Positions 27,650 through 35,417 of a stretch of 64,000 nt of DNA are shown here, piece by piece (within the stretch, counting starts at the first letter, position 1; each line of letters starts with the position of its first letter). The notes below the pieces were generated by a model. The model ran no database searches, was not told the origin of the DNA, and saw only the letters and a program-made list of their open reading frames with translations. Origin of the DNA: Marinomonas spartinae (GTDB taxonomy: Bacteria > Pseudomonadota > Gammaproteobacteria > Pseudomonadales > Marinomonadaceae); assembly GCF_016461715.1 (NCBI RefSeq), contig NZ_JAEMUI010000004.1:62001-126000 (forward strand). The letters run 5' to 3'. Position numbers and translations under genes: made by a program.

Positions 27650-27818
27650 GACTGTCTCCTTATCTTCCATTAGAGGTTATCTCCAATGGTATGGATAACG
27701 ATAAACCTGTCGATATCAAGTGAAAAGCCATTCGTTTCACTTTCTCTGCGTTATTATTAAATGGCGTTAACATTAACAAAAAAATCTCATTGCCTCTTTT
27801 TTAACCAGATGTTTAATG

Positions 27819-27972
27819 TATAATCTCGCCCCCGCGTCACATGCTTCTATGTGACGCGGCACATAGAAAATATAATACTGTCCACCTAACCTGTAATAGG
27901 TAATAGGACACATTTGATTTGGGTTCCCTCACCCCAAACTGACGCTAAACGAATTTAAAAAAAAGGTCTGAT
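27819..27972 (+). promoter_or_regulatory. Structured leader of yhhQ; possible preQ1 element
   Basis: A TATAAT box lies at 27819-27824 (a second at 27871-27876). The leader then holds three stems. CCGCGTCACAT / ATGTGACGCGG is a perfect 11-bp hairpin (27832-27859). A two-part stem is TGTCC-ACCTA / TAGGT-GGACA (27879-27910). The third is TTTGGG-TTCCCTCAC-CCCAAA (27918-27938). The last, with GGTTC and ACCCC around its loop, resembles P1-L1 of preQ1-I riboswitches. Its loop CCT could pair with AGG of the ribosome site (27964-27966), but the tail between them is longer than the classical A-rich one. yhhQ genes are known preQ1 riboswitch targets; this one is a hypothesis. Confidence 0.4.
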
Positions 27973-28644
27973 ATGAGCACTTTCACAGCAGCACAACAAA
28001 CCAAAGCACTGCGCTACTTAGTAGCATTTCATATACTTATCATTGCATCGAGTAATTACTTGGTTCAAATCCCCTTCACTATTTGGGGGATCCATACCAC
28101 CTGGGGGGCGTTTACCTTTCCATTTATTTTCTTGGCGACAGACTTAACGGTACGTATTTTAGGGGCACCTTTAGCACGCAAAACAATATTTTTAGTAATG
28201 ATTCCGTCCCTGATCATTTCCTATGTGCTATCGGTTTTGTTTGCCCAAGGTCAATTTCAAGGCTTGACCTCCCTCACCACTTTAAGTTGGTTTGTTGCCC
28301 GCATTGCTATCGCCAGTTTAATGGCTTATTTGCTTGGGCAAATACTCGATGTACAGGTCTTTAATCGTTTACGCCAAATGAAACAATGGTGGATTGCACC
28401 AACGGCATCGACACTCTTTGGTAATGGTTTAGATACTCTTGCCTTCTTTGGCATCGCTTTTTACATGAGTCCAGATGCCTTTATGGCGCAACATTGGCCT
28501 GAAATAGCGCTAGCGGATTACGGCTTCAAACTCATTATTAGTTTAGGGCTATTCGTGCCTATGTATGGAGTTTTGTTGAATATTTTGGTGAAGAAAATTA
28601 CCGAGATAAAACCAGATTTCCAATTAGCCACCGCCAGAGTTTAA
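27973..28644 (+). CDS. yhhQ: Queuosine precursor transporter YhhQ
   Basis: 223 residues, with six membrane helices. It matches the YhhQ/VUT family: an N-terminal LVAFHILIIASSNYLVQIPF helix, FIFLATDLTVRILGAPLAR, and ASTLFGNGLDTLAFFGIAFY. It is an inner-membrane transporter for queuosine precursors such as preQ0 and preQ1 used in tRNA modification. AAGG 6-8 bases upstream supports the ATG. A long structured leader precedes it. Its last codon overlaps the stop of a small convergent ORF. Confidence 0.92.
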   Translation: MSTFTAAQQTKALRYLVAFHILIIASSNYLVQIPFTIWGIHTTWGAFTFPFIFLATDLTVRILGAPLARKTIFLVMIPSLIISYVLSVLFAQGQFQGLTSLTTLSWFVARIAIASLMAYLLGQILDVQVFNRLRQMKQWWIAPTASTLFGNGLDTLAFFGIAFYMSPDAFMAQHWPEIALADYGFKLIISLGLFVPMYGVLLNILVKKITEIKPDFQLATARV

Positions 28645-28772
28645 TCTGCCGTTAACTTAATAAACGTTTGATACGGGCCACCAAAGATCCCCAAAACGAT
28701 CTCGGTGGCAAAGGCCCAGACCAAACTCTCATTGGTAATAATCGGCTTCCATAAGGTGGTGGGGGTTGTCAT
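28641..28772 (-). CDS. Possible 43-residue small membrane protein
   Basis: ATG 28772 opens a 43-codon frame with GGGGAAA some 15-20 bases upstream. The peptide starts MTTPTTLWKPIITNES and has one hydrophobic stretch (LVWAFATEIVLGIFGG) that could span the membrane. It ends at a TAA overlapping the yhhQ stop. It might be a genuine small protein or the remnant of a larger gene. I do not recognise a family. Confidence 0.35.
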   Translation of the reverse strand: MTTPTTLWKPIITNESLVWAFATEIVLGIFGGPYQTFIKLTAD

Positions 28773-29357
28773 TGGTTTTTAATTTGTTTCCCCTGCCTCT
28801 GTGAAAAAAAGTATGAACTCCAAGAGGTAATTATTAATAACATGAATGTTATCATCGTAAAGCACCTTACTAATTGGCGAAGCGCCTTTCAGATCGATGT
28901 TTCTAACTCCATAGTGAAAGTATAAAGAGATTTCGATCCGAAAAATTATGATTTTCAAGGTATTTTTCAGCCAGTATTTTCCTGTTTTTTCATTCTCTGA
29001 AAATACCTAAGCTGTTGTTTTAATTCCGGATGAGATCCATTTAAGCAAAAAACCCATCACTCACTCAACACTTCTCAACATTAGTATTTTATTGACTATA
29101 ATTTATGCAACCCTCTCATTCTAATTATATAAAAGGTTATATAAATAGACAAAAAAGTGTTTTCTCTTGTCAACAACGTCAAGTTTTAAACTAGTTTAAA
29201 AGGCGAATATGAAAACTTGAGTAAAAGACGTAAGTTTTCGTTTAGATAACCAAATCACCGCTGGATATATGTTAGCGTTAGTTTAACCGTTAGATTATTA
29301 ATTAAAGGAGACAGAGTCACTGCTGTGAAACAAATCGTGTGTTAGGACTCGGCGACA
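28773..29357. other. Long AT-rich intergenic region before the DUF481 genes
   Basis: About 585 bases with no credible gene. It has an imperfect inverted repeat, AGGTATTTTTCAG (28958-28970) / CTGAAAATACCT (about 28997-29008), and TTATATA direct repeats around 29127-29142. AAAGGAG at about 29306 has no in-frame start at good spacing except a six-codon GTG frame. I see nothing else definable. The length suggests regulatory input to the DUF481 pair or an unrecognised small RNA. Confidence 0.4.
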
Positions 29358-30128
29358 ATGAAAAAGTTTTATCCAAAAATAACATGCAGTTTGTTGACTC
29401 TAGTCTTGCTTGCGGTGCCCAACGTCAATGCACAAGATGACGGTGATTATTCGTCTAATGAAACGGGATTATGGCAAGGCTCAGTCGAGTTTGGGGTAAG
29501 AAAAACGACCGGAAATAGCAATATCAGTGGCTTCAATGGCAAGCTTAACCTTGTCCAAAACCTCACGTATTGGCGAAACACTTATATTTTCCAGTCTAAC
29601 TACGCAACGGCCAACGATTCGACCACAGCAGAACAGTACCGAGGCTCCATACAAAGCGATTATAAGTTTACTAATAATGAATTCTTATTTGTAAAAGGAG
29701 AAGCCGAAAAAGACCGTTTTTCTGGTTATCGCTATAAAAGTAGTGTCTCGACGGGCTATGGAAATCGGCTATGGCAAGGCGCAGACGGCTCTTATTTCGA
29801 AGCGTCGGCGGGGATCGGCTATCAACGTGAACAACTGATACAGCCGCAAGCAAACAGCAGCGACTTTGATAATGGTTTGACGACTAATTTTTCGGCCAAG
29901 CTGGAAAAGTATGTCTCGGACACCACCACATTCAAACAAAATCTGAGTACACAAATTGATATGGAATATGGCAGCAATGAAATCGAATCCGTTACCTCAT
30001 TACAAACCGATATCATCAGCGATATCGCAATGAAGATGTCTTATCGTGTGACCTATGATTCGCAAGTCCCAGTCGACAAAGCGCATACCAACACGGAAAC
30101 ATCCATTACTTTTTTATACTCTTTTTAA
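29358..30128 (+). CDS. DUF481 outer-membrane protein, copy 1
   Basis: 256 residues: a signal peptide (about 1-25, ending VNA) followed by beta-strand-rich DUF481 sequence (VEFGVRKTTGNSNISGFNGK, alternating strands) and a C-terminal LYSF, the terminal-Phe signal for BAM insertion. An in-frame TAG lies just upstream of the ATG, so the start is fixed. It is related to YdiY, a putative salt- or acid-induced outer-membrane protein of unknown role. It is followed after 29 bases by a paralogue with the same layout. Confidence 0.85.
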   Translation: MKKFYPKITCSLLTLVLLAVPNVNAQDDGDYSSNETGLWQGSVEFGVRKTTGNSNISGFNGKLNLVQNLTYWRNTYIFQSNYATANDSTTAEQYRGSIQSDYKFTNNEFLFVKGEAEKDRFSGYRYKSSVSTGYGNRLWQGADGSYFEASAGIGYQREQLIQPQANSSDFDNGLTTNFSAKLEKYVSDTTTFKQNLSTQIDMEYGSNEIESVTSLQTDIISDIAMKMSYRVTYDSQVPVDKAHTNTETSITFLYSF

Positions 30129-30157
30129 GACATAAGTAGACTATTAGGGACAGATCT

Positions 30158-30922
30158 ATGCCTTTAAAACACTCACTTTTAACTCTCGCTTTGCTCAGCG
30201 CTCCCTTGGTTTTTGCGGCCGATACGGACAACACATCAAGCGCTCCCCCTAAAACAGAGCCTTGGAAAACCAGTGTGGAACTTGGTTTTCTGATGGACTC
30301 AGGGAATACCAACAGCACAAACTTTAATACAAAAATCAATGCCACTCAGGACCTGCTTCATTGGCGTAACAATTACTCATTAGCCTCTCAGTATACCCGC
30401 TCAGATGATCAGAAAACGGCGGAAAATTATAATGGTTCAATCGAGGGTAACTACAAATTTAATGATTCAGAGTTTTGGTACATTCGGGGAGATTACAAAA
30501 AGGACTTATTTTCTGGGTACGACTTCCAAAGCAATGTTGCAACCGGTTATGGCGATCGTTTTTGGCAAACACAAGATGGCTCCTATCTAGAAGCCTCCGC
30601 GGGTGTGGGTTATCGTTACAATAAATTAGCCGAAGGGGCCACCACAACTGACATTGGCGCGGCTCAGACACCCATTATTCGCTTTGCCTTAACAGGACAA
30701 AAGCAGCTATCGGCGAGCGCGGTGTTCATCCAGACATTGGATTCCAGTATTGGTACAAAAGATGGCTCCTCTATATCGAAATCTGTCTCTTCACTGCAAG
30801 CCAATATTCGTAACGATTTGGCGATGAAGCTATCTTACAGTGCGGAATACTCATCTACCGTGCCCACCGGCAAAGAACATACGGATACGGAAACCTCTGT
30901 GACCTTGCTCTACTCTTTTTAA
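30158..30922 (+). CDS. DUF481 outer-membrane protein, copy 2
   Basis: 254 residues, signal peptide about 1-20 (ending VFAA). It shares with the upstream gene the segments WRNxYxxxSQY, FSGYxxxSxVxTGYGxRxWQ, DGSYxEASAGxGY and the final TLLYSF, so the two arose by tandem duplication. It is predicted to be a small outer-membrane barrel. Probably cotranscribed with copy 1. Confidence 0.85.
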   Translation: MPLKHSLLTLALLSAPLVFAADTDNTSSAPPKTEPWKTSVELGFLMDSGNTNSTNFNTKINATQDLLHWRNNYSLASQYTRSDDQKTAENYNGSIEGNYKFNDSEFWYIRGDYKKDLFSGYDFQSNVATGYGDRFWQTQDGSYLEASAGVGYRYNKLAEGATTTDIGAAQTPIIRFALTGQKQLSASAVFIQTLDSSIGTKDGSSISKSVSSLQANIRNDLAMKLSYSAEYSSTVPTGKEHTDTETSVTLLYSF

Positions 30923-30961
30923 AACACCTTTGCCTGGCTCACACTCGCTTTAGGAATTCTG

Positions 30962-31864
30962 TCAGCCTAAAGCGGACTCGCTGAAGGCGGCAGCCATGTA
31001 ATTAATAAATAATCGAACCCTTAAAGGCATGTTCTTTCTATCTCGATAGAGCATGCTTAGGCGTCTGGGTTGACTGCCCCAATTCGGTAATAATTGCACC
31101 AGAAGCCCTGATTTGATCATTGGCTTAGCACTGTAGTCAGGTATATAACCAATTCCTAACCCTGATTGAACCACTGGGAACAAAGCCCGCAAGTCATCGG
31201 TTTCGAAACGTACATTACTCCCTGGCGCAAAGTTGTAATGGGCATGGTTCTTTTTACATACCAATTCCCACTGCCTCATTGGGTAGCATAAGACAATCGG
31301 ATAATCGGCGAGCTGAGCGGGTTTGGTTATTTTCGACGTATCCAACGAGGGGCTTGCACAGACGATAAATTGGATGTCTGTCAGCGATTTGGCAATCCAA
31401 TTATCCTCATTAACGTCGCCAACACGAAAGGCAACATCAATCCCTTCTGCTTCGATATCAATCAAATAATTAGATAGCTTCATCTCCAACTGGATATCTG
31501 GGTAATCCTGCATAAAACCACTGATCTGGTCACTTAATAGCTCAGCCATCACATTTATAGGACCGGCAATACGGATTCGCCCTCTGGCTTCATGCTTGTC
31601 CTTGTGAAGATCGCTCGCCACCTCAACCAACGACTCAAATAAACCATGGGAACGTGCAAAATACTTCTGCCCTGTCTGCGTCAAGGTCACTTTATGGGCA
31701 TCTCGGTTCAGCAAACGTATCGACAGATCCTGCTCTAATTTAGAGATACGACGGCTTAACGTAGAAAGTGGTATGTCTAACGCAAGGGCGGCGGCTTTAA
31801 AGCTGCCGTATTGGGCAACCGCACAAAAACATCGTAGATCGTCGAGCGAATAATTAAGTTTCAT
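30962..31864 (-). CDS. LysR-family regulator
   Basis: 300 residues. HTH at about 18-37 (SFKAAALALDIPLSTLSRRI), then a GcvA/CrgA-like effector domain with IRIAGPINVMAELL at about 98. This subgroup often controls divergent exporters or dehydrogenases. It is divergent from the EamA permease gene at 31957, the likely target. The short stem CGCTTTAGG/CCTAAAGCG at its 3' end (30946-30974) has no T tract. Confidence 0.87.
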   Translation of the reverse strand: MKLNYSLDDLRCFCAVAQYGSFKAAALALDIPLSTLSRRISKLEQDLSIRLLNRDAHKVTLTQTGQKYFARSHGLFESLVEVASDLHKDKHEARGRIRIAGPINVMAELLSDQISGFMQDYPDIQLEMKLSNYLIDIEAEGIDVAFRVGDVNEDNWIAKSLTDIQFIVCASPSLDTSKITKPAQLADYPIVLCYPMRQWELVCKKNHAHYNFAPGSNVRFETDDLRALFPVVQSGLGIGYIPDYSAKPMIKSGLLVQLLPNWGSQPRRLSMLYRDRKNMPLRVRLFINYMAAAFSESALG

Positions 31865-31956
31865 TTTTGGAATATTAGTTCTTTATTTTACTTATGGTTT
31901 TCAATTTTAGAATCTATACACTAACGAGTATTCCCTCATTTTACTAGAGAAAGATC

Positions 31957-32907
31957 ATGACACTACCTTCATATACTAGAGCCGTTTTACTGCTTATTCT
32001 CTGTACTTTTTTTTGGGGAAGCAGTTTTCCTGTCGGTAAACACATTCTGACAGAAGTCCATGCCTACTCCATGGTGCTATGGCGTTTTGTCATCGCAGCC
32101 CTTTGTCTTCTCATTTATGTCAAGGTCGCACGGATTGCTTGGCCGAAACATTTGGCCACTCAACAATGGCTCTACGTTGTCATTGTCAGCATCATCGGTG
32201 TTGGAGGGTTAAACTTGGCGTTATTTTCGGGGCTAACCTATACCTCTTCCACCGATGGCGCTCTAATCATGGCGTTAAGCCCACTCTTTACGTCGCTTAT
32301 TGCCTCCTTGTTCCATCGAACCATCCCTAGTATGGGCCAATTTATTAGCCTTGCCATCAGCTTATTGGGGGTACTGTTAGTCATCACCAATGGTCATTTG
32401 TCGCTCCTGCTTGGCCTACAGATCAACTATGGGGATAAATTGATTTTTTGCGGTATGTTAGCCTGGAGTTTATATACGTTTCTCACGCAAGGGATCAGCA
32501 AATGGATGCCGTTAATCCCTTATACTCTGGTTGGTATGATCTCTGGCGCCAGTGTCATTGGTTTGGTTTGTCTTTTTTCTCCCAATATCCACCCATGGCA
32601 TGAAGTCATTCACAGTTCCAGCAGTGTTTTTTATGGGGTCATGTACATTGGCATATTCGCCACAGTAGCGGGCTATCTATTATGGATCAACGGCGTGAAG
32701 CAGTTAGGCTCAGCGAAGGCTTCATTATTTTTCAACTTTGTCCCCGTGTTTGCCGTCCTGGTGTCGTTCCTATTTGGTCAACCTGTCACATTGTTGCAAG
32801 TGATTGGCATGGTTGTAGTGATCTTTGGCCTTGTATTGCCCAACCTATGGACATCACTGACATTCAAAACAAAGAAAGCTTATCCAGCCTGTAAAGTGAC
32901 AAAGTAA
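31957..32907 (+). CDS. EamA/DMT-family permease
   Basis: 316 residues, with ten membrane helices in two EamA repeats. The first repeat carries FWGSSFPVGKHIL and the second a matching helix set. Drug/metabolite transporters of this type usually export amino acids, purines or other metabolites; the substrate is unknown. AGAAAGA precedes the ATG. It is divergent from a LysR gene and ends at a strong bidirectional terminator. Confidence 0.87.
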   Translation: MTLPSYTRAVLLLILCTFFWGSSFPVGKHILTEVHAYSMVLWRFVIAALCLLIYVKVARIAWPKHLATQQWLYVVIVSIIGVGGLNLALFSGLTYTSSTDGALIMALSPLFTSLIASLFHRTIPSMGQFISLAISLLGVLLVITNGHLSLLLGLQINYGDKLIFCGMLAWSLYTFLTQGISKWMPLIPYTLVGMISGASVIGLVCLFSPNIHPWHEVIHSSSSVFYGVMYIGIFATVAGYLLWINGVKQLGSAKASLFFNFVPVFAVLVSFLFGQPVTLLQVIGMVVVIFGLVLPNLWTSLTFKTKKAYPACKVTK

Positions 32908-32930
32908 GCCCCATCAAGTAATGCCATATA

Positions 32931-32965
32931 AAAGGGCGCACACCAAAGGTTTGCGCCCTGCTTTT
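32931..32965. terminator. Bidirectional terminator
   Basis: AGGGCGCA (32933-32940) pairs with TGCGCCCT (32952-32959), and ACC/GGT pair inside the loop. A/T-rich flanks give TTTT on both strands. It serves the EamA gene and the convergent phospholipase-type gene. Confidence 0.82.
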
Positions 32966-32993
32966 CAAAAGTTTTTGTTTTGCTGCCTTCTGC

Positions 32994-34391
32994 CTAAGAC
33001 GTTGTCTTTTGCTGATGGAAAGCGAACATATCATCAAGCGAGTGAGCATAATAGTCGGCCGTGTGCTTGCCAAGACGCCCTAGTTGCCAGTTGTCTTCAA
33101 TAAAGCGCAGCACCGACCCTTGATCCAACATCTTATGCTCCACATAGTTATGTTTTGCCAAAGGAGACACAATTAAAAAGGGTAAGCGTGGCCCGTAACC
33201 CAAGCCGATCATACCTTTGGGTGCCTTCGGTGGCGTAATATGATCATACCAACCATCTGAATTATTCCAAACCAACATCACCGCCGTATTTGCCCATTGA
33301 GGGCTCTTCTGTAATCGGCTCATGAGGGTTTGTAGGAAGGTTTGTTCATCCAAAGGCGACGAGCTGCCCACATGACCATTTTGACCCGTTTTGGGGATGA
33401 CAAAACTCACTGATGGTAACTGCTGGTTGCGAATTGCCTTCCAAAATAAAGACAAGTCATATTGATGATTTGCTTGGTCACTCAAACCAATAGTCTTATC
33501 GGATAACGGCGGCAAATGATGAGGATTGGACGTTGATTTGAAATATTGAAAGGGTTCATTGCTTGGTATGTAGTCTGGCTCAATAGAACCTTGCTGATTC
33601 AAAGAACGAGAAGCCATCACTGCACGGCCTGACACATGAGACGTTGGTGCAAAGCCTCCCACAAACGCCCCCCAGCTCACCTTATGTTGATTCAGCAAGT
33701 CGCCAATGTTGGCCCGTGTCAAATGCACTAAACCTCGCCCTGAGCTGCCATCATCATAGAGAGGGTAATTATTACCGATCAGATCATCATGGTAGTCCAC
33801 ACCTGGCACTCTTTTCGGTAAGACGCCTTTGGTTCCTCCGGCGATTTCATTAATCAGACCCGAAGCCGTCGAGGAATAATCACTGGCAAAAAAATGATCG
33901 GCTAAGGCGTAGTGCTGAGCATACTCCCACAAGGCGTGAACCGTATTACCATCGTAATAGCCCATAACAGATTGCGGGAAACAACCATCATCATTGATAC
34001 TGTTACTTGGCGCTTCGCTGTCCAACCAAACAAACATGTTGTTTTGACCATGATTGTAAGAGGCTTTTTGCGCCAAAGGCCCATATCCTAAATCACAGGT
34101 TGGCTCCGCAGGTGCTAAGCGAAAAGGGTTGGTCAAGTTAGGGTTCTGCGTCATAACTTGTTTCGTAAAACCCGCCACTTTTGGCGTATCCGCCTTTGCA
34201 TGAAACGCCACTTCACCTGGTTTGTTTTCCGCAATGGGATAGCGTCCAAAATAGCGATCAAAACTTTCATCTTGAAGCATTACCACAACCACATGTTTCA
34301 CTGGGGTAGTTGGCACCTGTTGAATCGGTGCACTGTGTGCGATGGCACTCAATAAACCGATTGATAAGGAGAAAATATGTCTAATAGCCAC
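32994..34391 (-). CDS. Phosphoesterase-family (phospholipase C/AcpA-like) protein with altered metal ligands
   Basis: 465 residues from GTG 34391 (AGGA 8 bases upstream); a signal peptide follows at once (FSLSIGLLSAIAHSA), so the frame opening at 34493 is rejected. It belongs to the same family as the gene at 36949, but the metal-site residues differ. The usual QENxSFD is LQDESFD (Glu-Asn becomes Gln-Asp), and the Asp-Asp of YDDSDGYYDH is Asn-Asn in WNNSDGWYDH. The nucleophile segment (Ser in GPSSPG) is replaced by YSSTASG. Binding of metal and catalysis may be weakened or lost. It overlaps the second P19-like gene by 11 bases and is therefore the last gene of that operon. Confidence 0.82.
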   Translation of the reverse strand: MAIRHIFSLSIGLLSAIAHSAPIQQVPTTPVKHVVVVMLQDESFDRYFGRYPIAENKPGEVAFHAKADTPKVAGFTKQVMTQNPNLTNPFRLAPAEPTCDLGYGPLAQKASYNHGQNNMFVWLDSEAPSNSINDDGCFPQSVMGYYDGNTVHALWEYAQHYALADHFFASDYSSTASGLINEIAGGTKGVLPKRVPGVDYHDDLIGNNYPLYDDGSSGRGLVHLTRANIGDLLNQHKVSWGAFVGGFAPTSHVSGRAVMASRSLNQQGSIEPDYIPSNEPFQYFKSTSNPHHLPPLSDKTIGLSDQANHQYDLSLFWKAIRNQQLPSVSFVIPKTGQNGHVGSSSPLDEQTFLQTLMSRLQKSPQWANTAVMLVWNNSDGWYDHITPPKAPKGMIGLGYGPRLPFLIVSPLAKHNYVEHKMLDQGSVLRFIEDNWQLGRLGKHTADYYAHSLDDMFAFHQQKTTS

Positions 34392-34902
34392 CGTTTTTTC
34401 CTGTTCCAAAAAAGTCGAATTGATAATGACGTACAAACGGTTTCCACCAAGGAAACACGCCGGGCCCTGCGTTCTTAGCGAGGAACAACCCATTAGCTGG
34501 TGGTGGGGAGTATTCGTTTGTCACAAAGTAGTGCCCAGGTCCATCCAGCTTTATATTACGGCCATAATGGGTGCCACCTTGCGCCACCATGGGCAAATAA
34601 TCCGCTTCATAATGCCAGTTACTATTGGCTTTAGTCAGAATAAAATGAATCTTTAGCCCAGGAATCCAATCTGTTGCCGGAAAACCCTGTGGATTACCTG
34701 GTAGAGCATGTACATCGGTTTCCAAGTGTATGTCGGCGTGCTTGGGAGAACCCGCCATTTTCGGCGACATGATAATCCCTTGGATATAGCTGGCTCCCAC
34801 TTTCATACCATTGATACCGACATCGGGGCCGAAGACCACATCCAATGCCCACACTCGCACACTTAAACAAAGGCACAAAGCCAGCAAACAATATCGCATC
34901 AT
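34381..34902 (-). CDS. P19/FtrA/FetP-family periplasmic metal protein, copy B
   Basis: 173 residues with a signal peptide (about 1-19). It matches the P19/Tp34/FetP Fe2+-transport family: NGMKVGASYIQGIIM, the HLETDVHALPGNPQGF block (H59, E61), LPMVA (M105), THYG (H112) and WWKPF. Against Campylobacter P19 it keeps the equivalents of the first His, Glu, Met and second His ligands. It lacks the third His: the GFGRHVD loop is NGLFLAKN. AAAGGAG and an ATGA overlap couple it to the gene upstream. Members bind Cu2+ and Fe2+ and support ferrous uptake. Confidence 0.8.
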   Translation of the reverse strand: MMRYCLLALCLCLSVRVWALDVVFGPDVGINGMKVGASYIQGIIMSPKMAGSPKHADIHLETDVHALPGNPQGFPATDWIPGLKIHFILTKANSNWHYEADYLPMVAQGGTHYGRNIKLDGPGHYFVTNEYSPPPANGLFLAKNAGPGVFPWWKPFVRHYQFDFFGTGKNGGY

Positions 34903-35417
34903 GACGTTGCTCCTTTATGTATCTTACCCTGTGAATCCAGAGAGAAGGAGTAAGTTAAATCAAATGGTTTCCACCAAGGCGCTACACCGGTTGCTTTATC
35001 GATATGACGATAAAAGCCATTTGCCCTAGGGGATTGATAATGCACCGTCCACTGATATTGACCCGCCCCATCCAGTACAGTGGCTTGACCATACTCAGGG
35101 CCGGTTTGTGTGAGACGCATCGGCGCAATGAAAGATTGGTGCCAAGAGGTTCCCACCTTCTTCACCTCAAACGTCACCTTACAAAAAGGGATAAAATCGT
35201 TGGTAATATACCCATTGGGATTATATGCATTGGCCTTAGAACGGCTCCACAAAACCAGTTTCTTGCCTTCTAAACGCACGCCACTGGAAAGATTCATTCC
35301 ATCTTTATCCATTGAAGCCAGCGTCGTATTCACCACCTCTTCAGCCTGTGCCGTGACACTTATCAGACACACACTCAATAACCCACAAAACACACTATAT
35401 CGCATAATCTGATCCAT
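34899..35417 (-). CDS. P19/FtrA-like periplasmic protein, copy A
   Basis: 172 residues; ATG 35417 directly follows the polyferredoxin stop (ATG 35405 is an alternative). The signal peptide ends TAQA. The P19-family tail is clear (YRHIDKATGVAPWWKPFDL) with H138 in the RH-D loop, and M100 is kept. The HLExD block is replaced (V55 and W57 at the His and Glu positions), and HYG is PEYG (E108). It therefore carries the half of the metal site that copy B lacks. It is probably exported to the periplasm. Operon: polyferredoxin, copy A, copy B, phospholipase-like. Confidence 0.75.
   Translation of the reverse strand: MDQIMRYSVFCGLLSVCLISVTAQAEEVVNTTLASMDKDGMNLSSGVRLEGKKLVLWSRSKANAYNPNGYITNDFIPFCKVTFEVKKVGTSWHQSFIAPMRLTQTGPEYGQATVLDGAGQYQWTVHYQSPRANGFYRHIDKATGVAPWWKPFDLTYSFSLDSQGKIHKGATS

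Noticed and set aside
27832..27859. GTCAC/GTGAC hairpin considered as a MatP matS site
   Set aside because: The half-sites are in the opposite order and spacing from the known matS consensus (GTGACRNYGTCAC).
29322..29345. Six-codon leader ORF (GTG to TAG) before DUF481 copy 1
   Set aside because: The spacing to AGGAG is about 14 bases and there is no attenuator structure, so the evidence is too thin.
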